57,973 nucleotides of DNA from CAYPLH01 sp964411505 (GCA_964411505.1 CAYPLH010000022.1:1-57973), one strand, 5' to 3'; positions 1 to 8,584 are shown, counted from the first letter of the stretch. The notes: generated from the letters alone by a model not told the origin. Translations and numbers: made by a program.

Positions 1-253
1 ACCCGGCTTTCATCTCCCCATTGAAATGCGGAGGATTCCCACCGGATTTCCTAAATTTTCAAAACCCTCATTCAAAAGGTTCTTTATGTAACTCGCATCA
101 TAATTCTCATTCTGATATTATTTTTTAACTTAAAAAATTTCGTTATATTTAATCTGTTGTACTGTTAACCTTATGTTTGAAGCGCAATTATTTTTTATTA
201 CAATAAACGTAGCGTAATGCAAACAAATCAATATAACGATAGAAAAGCGAAGT
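1..253. other. No convincing gene at window start
   Basis: No complete gene is visible here. On the minus strand, about positions 120 to 15, a short open stretch reads as protein-like sequence (KNLLNEGFENLGNPVGIL near its middle) before a stop. It may be the tail of a gene or a mobile-element remnant that continues outside the window. I cannot name it. Confidence 0.3.
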
Positions 254-287
254 ATATAACGTTATATTAAGCGAAATGATATCGCTT
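254..287. promoter_or_regulatory. Two adjacent palindromes, candidate LacI-family operators
   Basis: Positions 254-267 are a perfect 14-bp palindrome (ATATAACGTTATAT). Positions 269-287 are an imperfect 19-bp palindrome, AAGCGAAATGATATCGCTT, whose arms differ at one symmetric pair. They lie just upstream of a promoter and of a LacI-family regulator gene. LacI-type proteins usually bind such dyads and often control their own gene, so autoregulation is a reasonable inference. Confidence 0.5.
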
Positions 288-292
288 GTTGT

Positions 293-321
293 TTGATTTA
301 GAATGCATACAAAGATATAAT
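293..321 (+). promoter_or_regulatory. Sigma-A-type promoter of the LacI/ABC exporter operon
   Basis: TTGATT at 293-298 and a perfect TATAAT at 316-321 are separated by 17 bp. The regulator gene starts 30 bp downstream at 352. Confidence 0.65.
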
Positions 322-351
322 ACACATATAATGATGTTCGGGGGAGTGCGT

Positions 352-1380
352 ATGAGTAACAATAAATGCGAAGGAAAAATAACCATTGCATCCATTGCCG
401 AGATATTAAATGTGTCGCCAATAACTGTTAGCAGAGCATTGTCTGGTCAGCCAGGAGTTGGTGATGAACTCAGAAAAAAGATAAAAAACATGGCTAAAGA
501 ACTAGGTTATAAAAAGACCAAAACTATCGATAATGTATCAATTTTGCTGCTTATAAGAAATAAATATATAGATGATAACAGCAATTTCAGTCATATGGTT
601 CACGGCTTGGAGAATTATCTTAAAAAGTATGGTGCAAAGTTCAATATGGAATTTATTGATAAGGAAAAGCAGGAAAATATGGAGCTTCCATATAATTTGG
701 AGAGAAGAAATAAATTTGACGGAGTAATAATGATTGGATGGTTTGAGGATAAATATGTTAACCTAGTAAAAAGGAAGATCAACAATCTTGTATCGTTCAA
801 TCACTACTCATATCAAGTGGATTGCAATTATGTCTACTTCAACTATAACAGAACAGGTTTTAAAGCAGCAGATTATCTGATTGGAAAAGGTCACAGAAGA
901 ATAGGCTTTTTGGGAACTGAAGGTCTGTTTAGCAACCCTCAGAGATTTTTGGGTTTTAGGATTGCACTTGAAGTTCACGGAATTGAACTTATTGAGCGCT
1001 ATGTAATAAACAAAAGGGATGAGATTGAAGCAAAAGTTAAAGCATTTATCAATAATAATGATCTTCCCACGGCACTTATTTGTGATTCAGACAATACTGC
1101 GATGAAACTCATTAAGATTTTGCACGATAACAAAATAACTGCACCTGACCAAGTATCGGTTATTGGAATAGGAAACACAGCCATTTCCACAATGTGCATC
1201 CCCGAGCTTACTACGTTTGATTTGAATATAGAATTTGCGTGTGAAAGCGCAGTAAGAGTGCTGCTTGGGCAACTGTCCGACAACCCCGGACCCAATAGGG
1301 CAACATATATAGACACGACGCTGATAGAGAGACAATCGGTAAAGGATATCAATAAGGAAAAGGGTGAAGCTGTTGAATAG
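352..1380 (+). CDS. LacI family transcriptional regulator
   Basis: A 342-residue DNA-binding repressor of the LacI/GalR family. An N-terminal helix-turn-helix (about residues 10-30, with SIAEILNVSPITVSRALSG) is followed by a periplasmic-binding-protein-like effector domain with the usual signatures (AADYLIGKGHRRIGFLG, then AIL/ICDSDNTAMK, then VSVIGIGNT). The ATG at 352 is preferred over an in-frame TTG at 286 because GGGGGAG (340-346) sits 5 nt upstream and the -10 box lies between the two. The gene overlaps the start of an ABC exporter gene, so it probably controls the exporter. The ligand is unknown; the family usually senses sugars or nucleosides. The family call is secure. Confidence 0.9.
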   Translation: MSNNKCEGKITIASIAEILNVSPITVSRALSGQPGVGDELRKKIKNMAKELGYKKTKTIDNVSILLLIRNKYIDDNSNFSHMVHGLENYLKKYGAKFNMEFIDKEKQENMELPYNLERRNKFDGVIMIGWFEDKYVNLVKRKINNLVSFNHYSYQVDCNYVYFNYNRTGFKAADYLIGKGHRRIGFLGTEGLFSNPQRFLGFRIALEVHGIELIERYVINKRDEIEAKVKAFINNNDLPTALICDSDNTAMKLIKILHDNKITAPDQVSVIGIGNTAISTMCIPELTTFDLNIEFACESAVRVLLGQLSDNPGPNRATYIDTTLIERQSVKDINKEKGEAVE

Positions 1381-3118
1381 TTTTTTCAGACTGCTAAGTT
1401 ATTGCAAGAAATATATTTTAATTATTATAATAACACTAGTATTTAGTACTGGGGCAATTTTTGCCGGTATGACGGTACCCTATCTTACAAAAGAGATAAT
1501 TGATAATGTGCTTATGGTAAAAGAGTTTGAAAGGTTAAACTTTTTTGTAGGTATGCTTATTATTGCAGCGGTAATTAAAGGTGTGACCATGTATATAAGA
1601 TCATATCTTTTTCAATATGCGTCTCAGAGGATAGTATATGATTTTCGAAGTCAGATTTATGACCGACTGCAAGCCCAGTCTTTTGAGTTTTATGACAAAA
1701 TGCGCACTGGTCTTTTAATGAACCGCGTAGTGGGTGATTTAAATGCTATCCGGCAGTTTATCAGTATGGGTTATCTGCATATATTTGAGAGTATAGTTTC
1801 CTTTGTATCTACATTTGTAATTATGTTGAGTTTAAGCGTAGAACTTACGCTTGTAGTGGTAATAATACTGCCATTTGTATACTTTAACACGAGCAGGATG
1901 TCAAAATTACTTTACCCAGTATTTTCCGGGATAAGAACAGCTTTTGAAGATCTTACATCCAGAGTTCAGGAAAATGTTAGTGGGATACGCGTTATAAAGG
2001 GAATGGGGAGAGAAGATTTTGAAAAAGAGAAGTTTGAAAAAGTTGCAAGGGACTTTACTTTAAGAAATATTGGAGTATCTGAAATAAGGGCAAAACACCA
2101 GCCATTATCTCAGCTTCTAAATGGTATGGGGCTTGTAATCATACTCCTTTTTGGTGGATATCTTGCAATAAAAGGCAAAATGAGCGTAGGAACCCTCGTT
2201 GCATTTAATAGTTATATGTTTATGCTGAATAATCCAATTAATAACCTGAGTAATATTGTTAATGAGTGGCAAAATGCGGCAGCATCAATGGATAAAGTCT
2301 TTGCACTTCTTGACGCTAAGCCTGCCATAAAGAATAAAGAGAATGCTAAAACTTTAAGTGTAATCAAAGGAAACATCGTATTTAAGAATGTATATTTTAA
2401 GTACAATGATACATACGTGTTGAAAAACATAAACCTTAATATGAGAGCGGGAAGTACAACAGCAATTATGGGAGCTACAGGTTCGGGAAAATCTACAATA
2501 ATCAACCTAATTGCACGGTTTTATGATGCAGACAAAGGTAGGGTAAAGATAGACGGATTCGATGTAAGAGATCTGGAAATGAACAATCTTAGACGGCATA
2601 TAGGTATTATACTACAGGAGACTTTTCTTTTTTCAGATACAATAGCAAACAATATATCTTTTGGAAGACCTGATGCGAGTTTTGAGGAGATAGAAAGAGC
2701 AGCCAAAATTGCTGACGCATATGATTTTATTATGGAGATGCCCCAAAAGTATAATACAGTTATTGGAGAAAGAGGCGTTGGGCTTTCAGGAGGGCAAAAG
2801 CAGCGTATAGCCATTGCTCGTGCCGTTTTATGTAATCCTGAAATTTTAATACTTGATGATGCAACATCAAGTGTCGATATGGAGACCGAACAGGAAATTC
2901 AAAATACTTTAAAACAGGTTATGAAGGGAAGGACAACACTCATTATTGCACATAGAATTTCATCTGTTAGGGATGCTGACCATATTATATATTTGCATGA
3001 AGGCGAAATAATAGAAGAAGGCTCTCATGATGAGCTTATTGAGCAAAAAGGACAATACTATAATACCTTTATTGAACAATGTTACACCCATGGAAGCACG
3101 AATAACCAATTACCCTAA
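1373..3118 (+). CDS. Heterodimeric ABC exporter subunit with degenerate Walker B
   Basis: A fused membrane plus ATPase half-transporter of the MdlB/MsbA type, about 581 residues: six transmembrane helices in the first ~310 residues, then a nucleotide-binding domain with Walker A GATGSGKS, signature LSGGQ and H-loop AHR. After Walker B (ILILD) the catalytic glutamate is replaced by aspartate (LDDATS), as in the non-catalytic half of heterodimeric exporters. The TTG at 1373 has AGGGTGA 5 nt upstream; a GTG at 1364 is also possible. Either way it overlaps the regulator gene, so translation is probably coupled. The partner follows at 3186. The substrate (drug, peptide or lipid) cannot be read from sequence. 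Confidence 0.9.
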   Translation: MNSFFRLLSYCKKYILIIIITLVFSTGAIFAGMTVPYLTKEIIDNVLMVKEFERLNFFVGMLIIAAVIKGVTMYIRSYLFQYASQRIVYDFRSQIYDRLQAQSFEFYDKMRTGLLMNRVVGDLNAIRQFISMGYLHIFESIVSFVSTFVIMLSLSVELTLVVVIILPFVYFNTSRMSKLLYPVFSGIRTAFEDLTSRVQENVSGIRVIKGMGREDFEKEKFEKVARDFTLRNIGVSEIRAKHQPLSQLLNGMGLVIILLFGGYLAIKGKMSVGTLVAFNSYMFMLNNPINNLSNIVNEWQNAAASMDKVFALLDAKPAIKNKENAKTLSVIKGNIVFKNVYFKYNDTYVLKNINLNMRAGSTTAIMGATGSGKSTIINLIARFYDADKGRVKIDGFDVRDLEMNNLRRHIGIILQETFLFSDTIANNISFGRPDASFEEIERAAKIADAYDFIMEMPQKYNTVIGERGVGLSGGQKQRIAIARAVLCNPEILILDDATSSVDMETEQEIQNTLKQVMKGRTTLIIAHRISSVRDADHIIYLHEGEIIEEGSHDELIEQKGQYYNTFIEQCYTHGSTNNQLP

Positions 3119-3185
3119 AGTTCAGTTGTTTTTGGCTAAGTTTTATAAATAAAAAATGAGAGTATATTAAGGAGTGAAGAGTATA

Positions 3186-4970
3186 ATGGCAGGGGAATAT
3201 AATGATGATGAGAAGCAAATTGCAGCTATAAACAAAAGTTATGTAAAAAGGCTTGCCAGATATCTTGTTCCATACAAAAAACAAGTTGTAGCAACAATTG
3301 TTTTTATGTTTATTGCTACAATGACAAATCTTATAGGTCCATTTCTCTTAGAAAAAGCTATTGATGTACATATACCTGAGAAAAATGTAGCAGGATTGAC
3401 CGTGATAGCTGCATTATATGTTATAGCACTTGTGGTAAGTTATGTATGTAACCGTAAGAAAATACGAATAGCAAACAAAACAGGACAGATGGCGATTTAT
3501 GATATGCGAGTAGAATTATTTAATAAAGTACAGGACCTTTCCTTTAGCTTCTTTGACAGCAGGTCTGCAGGTGGGATTATGGTTCGAATAGTGAATGATG
3601 TGGATACCTTAAATAATATGTTTACCAATGGAATAGTAAATGTTATAACTGAGCTTTCAATGGTTGTTGTTGCAGCTGTAGTGATGTTTACAATACATCC
3701 TAAGCTGGCTTTGATGACATTTACAATTATCCCTTTTTTTATGCTGGTTCTATTTATGACCAGAAATATAATACGTCGGCAATGGCATCTGGTACGCGCC
3801 AAAATTTCCAATCTGAATTCATATATTCATGAATGCATTAGCGGTATGAAGGTTATACAAGCTTATGTCAGGCAGAGGGAAAACCGAAGAGAGTATCATG
3901 TAGTAATAAAAGACGTTTTTGATTCATGGATGGAAGCCATGAAACTCCATGTTGCTTTTGGTCCTGCTGTAGAAATAGCGACAGTATTGGGTACTATTCT
4001 TATTTTTTGGTATGGAGCACGGCTTTTATCGGTGGATGGAGTTACTGTTGGAATTCTGGTTGCGTTTACTGGCTACCTTAAAAGATTCTGGCACCCTGTA
4101 ACCGTTCTCAGCCAATTTTATAACCAACTCCTTGTTGCTATGGCATCATCCGAAAGAATATTTGAACTTATGGATCAAGAACCTCAAATAGTGAACGTAC
4201 AAGGAGCGAAAGATTTTATGGACATAGAAGGCCATGTAGAATTTTCCAAGGTGAGCTTTTCCTATGACAAGGAAAAGGAAGTACTTAAAAATATAAATTT
4301 TAAGGTTGAACCTGGAGAAACAATTGCGCTAGTCGGTGCGACGGGCTCGGGAAAGACCACAATTGTAAACCTTCTGGCACGGTTTTATGAACCTGTCGAA
4401 GGAAAAGTTTTGATTGATGGGGAGGATATTAGGGATGTCACATTAGAATCACTAAGAAGAGGTATTGGCGTAATGTTTCAGGAACCTTTTATTTTTTCAG
4501 GAACCGTAAAGGATAACATAAAATATGGCAAGATGGATGCCACAGATGGTGAAGTTATCCGAGTAGCTAAAATTGTAAATGCTCACAGCTTTATAGTCAA
4601 GATGGAAGATGGATATGACACAATTGTAAATGAGCGGGGAAGCAGATTATCCATAGGTCAAAGGCAGCTTATAGCTTTCGCCAGAGTGCTTCTTGCAAAC
4701 CCAAGAATTCTTATTCTTGATGAAGCAACAGCCAGTATAGATACTCATACTGAAATACTTTTACAAAAGGCTATTGATAAGGTCTTAAAGGGTAGGACTT
4801 CCTTTGTCATTGCACATAGATTATCTACTATAAGAAATGCTTCACGAATATTTATGGTTAAGAGCGGAGAAATAATTGAGTCAGGAACCCACGACGAGCT
4901 TATAGATATTAAAGGGGAATACAATAAGCTGTACGATGTGCAGCACCGGTATCTTAAGGCTATAGTATAA
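3186..4970 (+). CDS. Heterodimeric ABC exporter subunit with canonical catalytic Glu
   Basis: The second half-transporter, 594 residues: six predicted membrane helices followed by an ATPase domain with Walker A GATGSGKT and Walker B ILILDEATASID, which keeps the catalytic glutamate. Its signature motif is degenerate, LSIGQ instead of LSGGQ. In the dimer, its degenerate signature would face the aspartate-containing site of the upstream protein, while its own intact Walker B would face the upstream LSGGQ. This is the one-active-site arrangement known from BmrCD, LmrCD and TM287/288. The ATG at 3186 follows AAGGAG at 3169-3174; spacing is slightly long. It is the last gene of the operon. Confidence 0.9.
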   Translation: MAGEYNDDEKQIAAINKSYVKRLARYLVPYKKQVVATIVFMFIATMTNLIGPFLLEKAIDVHIPEKNVAGLTVIAALYVIALVVSYVCNRKKIRIANKTGQMAIYDMRVELFNKVQDLSFSFFDSRSAGGIMVRIVNDVDTLNNMFTNGIVNVITELSMVVVAAVVMFTIHPKLALMTFTIIPFFMLVLFMTRNIIRRQWHLVRAKISNLNSYIHECISGMKVIQAYVRQRENRREYHVVIKDVFDSWMEAMKLHVAFGPAVEIATVLGTILIFWYGARLLSVDGVTVGILVAFTGYLKRFWHPVTVLSQFYNQLLVAMASSERIFELMDQEPQIVNVQGAKDFMDIEGHVEFSKVSFSYDKEKEVLKNINFKVEPGETIALVGATGSGKTTIVNLLARFYEPVEGKVLIDGEDIRDVTLESLRRGIGVMFQEPFIFSGTVKDNIKYGKMDATDGEVIRVAKIVNAHSFIVKMEDGYDTIVNERGSRLSIGQRQLIAFARVLLANPRILILDEATASIDTHTEILLQKAIDKVLKGRTSFVIAHRLSTIRNASRIFMVKSGEIIESGTHDELIDIKGEYNKLYDVQHRYLKAIV

Positions 4971-4973
4971 AAG

Positions 4974-5240
4974 GTTACTGTTTACAGGTAGCTAAAGAGA
5001 TATAACTTTCGCAATGTTAGGAAACATTAGCGAAATGCAGCTTAGAGATGTATAGTCAGAGTGAGGAAAAGCAAGCCGACTGTTCTACGCAAACATGCAA
5101 CAAAGTAATATTTCAAAATGTATTTTTGCGAGTTTCGGCTTGCCCGAACGGAAACTTTTACAGCTCTTGCAAATGAAGCGAAGTTTCTGTTATTGTGAAA
5201 GTTATATCTCAAGTTATAGAGGGTCTGAACAGAAACTGAA
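4974..5240. repeat. Foldback (MITE-like) element, family B, full copy
   Basis: The two ends are imperfect inverted repeats. GAGATATAACTTTCGCAAT near 4996-5014 pairs with ATTGTGAAAGTTATATCTC near 5193-5211, and internally GCAAGCCGA pairs with TCGGCTTGC near 5136. The whole ~265 bp could fold back on itself. The left ~77 bp recur at 11609-11687. A 60-codon open frame inside (5095-5277) is not credible as a gene. No transposase is encoded. Confidence 0.7.
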
Positions 5241-5297
5241 CATTAAATATAAAAGTGAAAAAAAGTATCTTGATTGAACTTCCGATACTGTAAATGA

Positions 5298-5376
5298 TAT
5301 AATACGATTATAACTGCAGAAAGTCACAAAATGGCTTTCTGCTGCTAGTTATGCACTTCTTTGCTTGCATCTAGCC
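5298..5376 (+). repeat. Promoter-plus-hairpin leader repeat (family A), copy 1
   Basis: It starts with TATAAT (5298-5303), a plausible -10 with TTGAAC 18 bp upstream. Next comes a 9-bp stem-loop, CAGAAAGTC/GGCTTTCTG with a 7-nt loop, then a second hairpin, GCTAG..ATGCA paired with TGCAT..TAGC. Copies at 11525, 23879 and 55281 share this block. It lies about 180 bp upstream of the acetyltransferase gene at 5555, with tandem repeats in between. Confidence 0.65.
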
Positions 5377-5390
5377 AAGGAGAGCATGGG

Positions 5391-5496
5391 CGAGCAGCAA
5401 GTATAAGCATAGGCGACCAACTTTGACGAGCAGCAGATAAAGCTTGGCGGTCAACTTTGGCGAGCAGCAAGCAAAAGCATAGTCGACCAACTTTAA
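5391..5496 (+). repeat. Three tandem degenerate ~36-bp repeats
   Basis: Three units begin CGAGCAGCA at 5391, 5427 and 5461 and end in ACTTT plus 2-3 bases; lengths are 36, 34 and 36 bp. A fourth partial unit (GGCGAGCAGCAAGCGAAGC) occurs alone at about 8518. They lie in the leader of the polysaccharide operon. Confidence 0.75.
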
Positions 5497-5554
5497 CGTG
5501 GAAGGCTAGATAATCATAAATATACGCGGAGCTTTTTTAGAGGGGAGTGATAGT

Positions 5555-6154
5555 TTGGAAACTCAAATAAGAGAAAATGAGGGTTTTAAGGTAGACTCCA
5601 ATGCTTTTAAAAGAAGTATCCCTGAGATTTTATCGGAAATAACCAAAATTATTAGGGGCGCTTTTGTAAGAATGCGGATTACTGAGTGTGGAAAGTGGTT
5701 TCGCGCGGAACGTGGTGTACGAATTATTAAGAAAAACGGATCAGTCATTTTAGGGGATAAGGTGCAGCTTCACCGGAATGTTAAACTGAGTGCATGGGGT
5801 ACTGAAGGATTTGCACAAATAATTATTGGTAATAATACATATATCGGAGACAGAACTGAAATCCATGCAGGTAGCAGTGTGAAGATTGGTAAAGGATGCA
5901 ACATCTCATGGGATGTTTGTATTATGGACAGAGATTATCATAAGCTTAACAGTGAAACAGAAGAGATAAAACCTATAGTTATAGAAGATAATGTATGGAT
6001 TGGCTGCAACTCAATTATACTAAAAGGGGTAACCATAAGTAATGGTGCTGTCATTGCGGCAGGAAGCGTGGTTACAAAGGATATTGCACCAGGCGTGCTT
6101 GTTGGAGGAAATCCTGCTAGGGTGTTAAAAGAAGAGGTTTATTGGTTACCCTAG
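5555..6154 (+). CDS. Acyltransferase with hexapeptide repeats (WbbJ/LbetaH type)
   Basis: A 199-residue left-handed beta-helix acetyltransferase. The second half carries the hexapeptide pattern and the family-typical end (VIEDNVWIGCNSIILKGV, then AAGSVVTKDI and GGNPARV). Such enzymes transfer acetyl or related groups from acyl-CoA to sugars of surface polymers. The TTG start has GAGGGGAG 8 nt upstream. It opens a plus-strand polysaccharide gene set (flippase, second acetyltransferase, GT4, ligase), so O-acetylation of that polymer is the likely role; the acceptor is unknown. The first ~65 residues are less typical and may bind the acceptor. Confidence 0.85.
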   Translation: METQIRENEGFKVDSNAFKRSIPEILSEITKIIRGAFVRMRITECGKWFRAERGVRIIKKNGSVILGDKVQLHRNVKLSAWGTEGFAQIIIGNNTYIGDRTEIHAGSSVKIGKGCNISWDVCIMDRDYHKLNSETEEIKPIVIEDNVWIGCNSIILKGVTISNGAVIAAGSVVTKDIAPGVLVGGNPARVLKEEVYWLP

Positions 6155-6233
6155 AACTGATGTTGTGATAAGAATTTGGCATAAATGCTTGAGCCGGAAA
6201 CGACTGCCTACACTAGGAGGAATTGGTTTACAA

Positions 6234-7781
6234 ATGAAAAGTACTGCAAAAGCTATAGGATTTGTAATGATACTTATGTTTGTGTCAAGGCTAATGTCAC
6301 TCATCAGCAGCCTAGTATACACGACCTATTTTGGCAATACGCTTGAGATAAACATATATTCCTATGCGATTCAGTTTCCTATGATAATATTTAACACCTT
6401 TGGTACAGCTCTTGCTACAGTTGTTATCCCGATATTTGCAGGATATTTAGGAAAAGGTGAAAAAAATAAAGCATTTTCATTCGCCAATAACATTTTAAGC
6501 CTTTCGCTGTTTTTTTCGTTGTTATTATCCATAGCGGGAATATTATTGGCTCCTGTATTTCCGCAGTTTACTGAATTCAAATATAATGGTTACCAGTTTG
6601 CAGTGGGAGCACTTCGAATAATGTTTCCCATAATAATTTTCTACACGCTAAATTATGTTCTGCAAGGAATACTGCAATCCTTTGAAAAATTCAACATGCC
6701 TGCTTTTGTGAGTGTTCCTAGCAGTCTTGTTGTGATAGGCTATGTACTTTTATTTGGTAACAGCTATGGAGTTCGGGGACTTTTAATAGCAACGTTTTTA
6801 GGGCTTTCACTTCAAGGATTGGTGCTCATTCCACCAGTACTAAAAACAGAGTATAGATTCCGCCCGTCTTTTAATTTAAGAGACAATGATGTAAAAAAGG
6901 CAACAAGATTGATGATACCAGTTATTATAGGTAGCTCTGCATACCAGTTTAATATGTTTTTTAACATAACAATGGTTGCCAATTATGAAAATGCTGTCAC
7001 TATAACATCAATTGTACAAAACCTCGTTCTTTATTCGGTGTTGGCATTTGTATATTCAATTACATCAGTAGTTTTTCCGCGTATGACAGTTATGGTTGCC
7101 AAAAAAAATATGGAGCAATTTAAGAATAACCTTAACAAGACGATAAGAGGCATAGCTTTTTTGCTTATTCCGGTTACTTTTGGATTTATTGCTATTAGCC
7201 AAAGGCTTATTGATCTTCTTGTAGGCTGGGGGAAGATAACTCCCGATGAAGTAGAATTTGCAGCAAATATGTTTACACTGTATTCTGTCGGAATCTTGGG
7301 GATTGGCATTAAAGAGGTTGTAGACCGGGCTTTCTACGCTATGAATGATACAAGAAGACCTGCATACAATGGTATTGTTATTATGGCAGCAAATATTGCA
7401 GTGATTCTGATATGTCGACCGTTTCTGGGTGTGTATGCTATTCCTATTGGATATTCTTTTTCAATCCTTGTGGGGGCTTTTTCTATTCTATACATGATAA
7501 GAAAGAAAATTGGGGCTTTTGGCGGAGAAAGAATATTGCATACAATGTTTAAAACTACTGTTTCGAGTGTTATAATGCTTATAATAGTTATGCTAATTAA
7601 TAAGCAGATTGATATCTTTTACTTTGGTTATGCTATACTTGATAAGGTAATAAAGCTTGCTGTGCCTGTAGCAATAGGTGTTGCTATATTTTTTGCAGCT
7701 TCCCTAATTTTGAAAACTGAAGAAGCAAATGAAATTATGGAAAAGGTTATGAAAAGTATCAAGGTGAAGTTTAGATGGTAG
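6234..7781 (+). CDS. MurJ/MviN-family lipid II or oligosaccharide-lipid flippase
   Basis: A 515-residue polytopic membrane protein of the MOP superfamily, with 13-14 predicted helices and MurJ-like features: N-terminal KSTAKAIGFVMILMFVSRLM, LQGILQSFEKF in the middle, and a conserved AFYAMNDTRRP. MurJ moves undecaprenyl-linked precursors across the membrane. The ATG at 6234 is chosen because the protein begins as family members do and AGGAGG (6215-6220) precedes it, though spacing is long; a GTG at 6165 would add 23 residues. A second paralogue lies at 20825-22378, so at least one is probably dedicated to the polysaccharide rather than to peptidoglycan. Confidence 0.85.
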   Translation: MKSTAKAIGFVMILMFVSRLMSLISSLVYTTYFGNTLEINIYSYAIQFPMIIFNTFGTALATVVIPIFAGYLGKGEKNKAFSFANNILSLSLFFSLLLSIAGILLAPVFPQFTEFKYNGYQFAVGALRIMFPIIIFYTLNYVLQGILQSFEKFNMPAFVSVPSSLVVIGYVLLFGNSYGVRGLLIATFLGLSLQGLVLIPPVLKTEYRFRPSFNLRDNDVKKATRLMIPVIIGSSAYQFNMFFNITMVANYENAVTITSIVQNLVLYSVLAFVYSITSVVFPRMTVMVAKKNMEQFKNNLNKTIRGIAFLLIPVTFGFIAISQRLIDLLVGWGKITPDEVEFAANMFTLYSVGILGIGIKEVVDRAFYAMNDTRRPAYNGIVIMAANIAVILICRPFLGVYAIPIGYSFSILVGAFSILYMIRKKIGAFGGERILHTMFKTTVSSVIMLIIVMLINKQIDIFYFGYAILDKVIKLAVPVAIGVAIFFAASLILKTEEANEIMEKVMKSIKVKFRW

Positions 7782-7909
7782 GAGAAAGTTGGAAGGTTGG
7801 GGATCAGGACTGTTGGCTAGCTGGATAGTTGGTTGGATGATAGACCAATTGCTTGGCTGGCTGGGCTGGTTAGTTGGCTGGACTGGTTAATTGGAAAGTC
7901 GGAGGAGTT
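7782..7909 (+). repeat. G/T-rich degenerate TTGG/CTGG spacer
   Basis: Immediately after the murJ-like stop codon, 128 bp consist mostly of repeated GTTGG, GCTGG and TTGGAT units with almost no C-rich segments. Similar stop-adjacent spacers follow argF (40616) and argC (sense strand of 43702-43986). No gene is present. Confidence 0.7.
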
Positions 7910-8443
7910 ATGGAGAAGTTGAGTTATTATATATGCCTATTTTTATATTACTTTATTGCCAGGCATCTTCCTGGGTCAGATCTTATTTACAGCTTTGGCT
8001 CTAAAAAGTTACGAAGATTTTTGTGCAAAAGGATTTTCAAAAGAACGGGTAGCAATGTAAATATTGAGCATGGAGTGTTTTTTGCTTCGGGAAGAGACAT
8101 TGAAATAGGTAATAACTCAGGTCTTGGACTGAATGCTCGGGTAACGGGTCCTTTAAGCATAGGAAATGATGTGATGATGGGTCCTGACGTTTGTATTTTT
8201 ACTCAAAACCATAAGAATGACAGACTTGATATTCCTATGAGGCTACAGACCGCTCCTAAAAAGGCTGTAGTCATTGAAGATGATGTGTGGATTGGTGCAA
8301 GGGCGATAATATTACCTGGCGTAACCATTAAAAGTGGCTCAATAGTAGGAGCAGGCGCTGTGGTAACAAAGGATGTTCCGCCATTGGCTGTTGTTGGCGG
8401 GAATCCTGCTAAGGTAATCAAATACAGGAATGAGAATTCTTAA
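7910..8443 (+). CDS. Acyltransferase with hexapeptide repeats
   Basis: A 177-residue LbetaH-fold acetyltransferase. A hydrophobic N-terminus (LSYYICLFLYYFIARHLPG) is followed by hexapeptide repeats with PDVCIFTQNH (catalytic-type His region), VIEDDVWIGARAIILPGV and GGNPAKVIKY. This matches putative colanic-acid or capsule acetyltransferases (WcaF/WcaB type). The ATG at 7910 follows GGAGGAG closely. It lies between the flippase and the GT4 gene, so O-acetylation of the same surface polymer is inferred. Confidence 0.85.
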   Translation: MEKLSYYICLFLYYFIARHLPGSDLIYSFGSKKLRRFLCKRIFKRTGSNVNIEHGVFFASGRDIEIGNNSGLGLNARVTGPLSIGNDVMMGPDVCIFTQNHKNDRLDIPMRLQTAPKKAVVIEDDVWIGARAIILPGVTIKSGSIVGAGAVVTKDVPPLAVVGGNPAKVIKYRNENS

Positions 8444-8514
8444 AAGCAGTATAGAAAAGTCAGATTAGCAGCGAAACTGATAATAAGGCGTAGAACTTCT
8501 TATTAGGTAGGCAC

Positions 8515-8584
8515 ATAGGCGAGCAGCAAGCGAAGCTTGCCCCCCAGCCTAGTCTGCAGAAATAAGTTGCTTCAGCGACTTATT
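8515..8584 (+). other. Two small hairpins in the spacer before the GT4 gene
   Basis: GCAAGC-gaa-GCTTGC at 8526-8540, and AATAAGTTGC-ttca-GCGACTTATT at 8561-8584 (one wobble pair). The first belongs to a lone copy of the CGAGCAGCA unit repeated at 5391-5496. There is no T-tract, so these are not clear terminators. Confidence 0.5.

Noticed and set aside
5095..5277. A 60-codon open frame after the ABC exporter
   Set aside because: It lies within a foldback repeat and has no ribosome site.
5391..5496. Three ~36-bp units as a small CRISPR array
   Set aside because: The units are directly adjacent, with no unique spacers and much degeneration.
7782..7909. Coding extension upstream of the second acetyltransferase
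   Set aside because: An in-frame start at 7874 would add residues coded by the G/T-rich repeat; the ribosome site lies at 7901, after that start.
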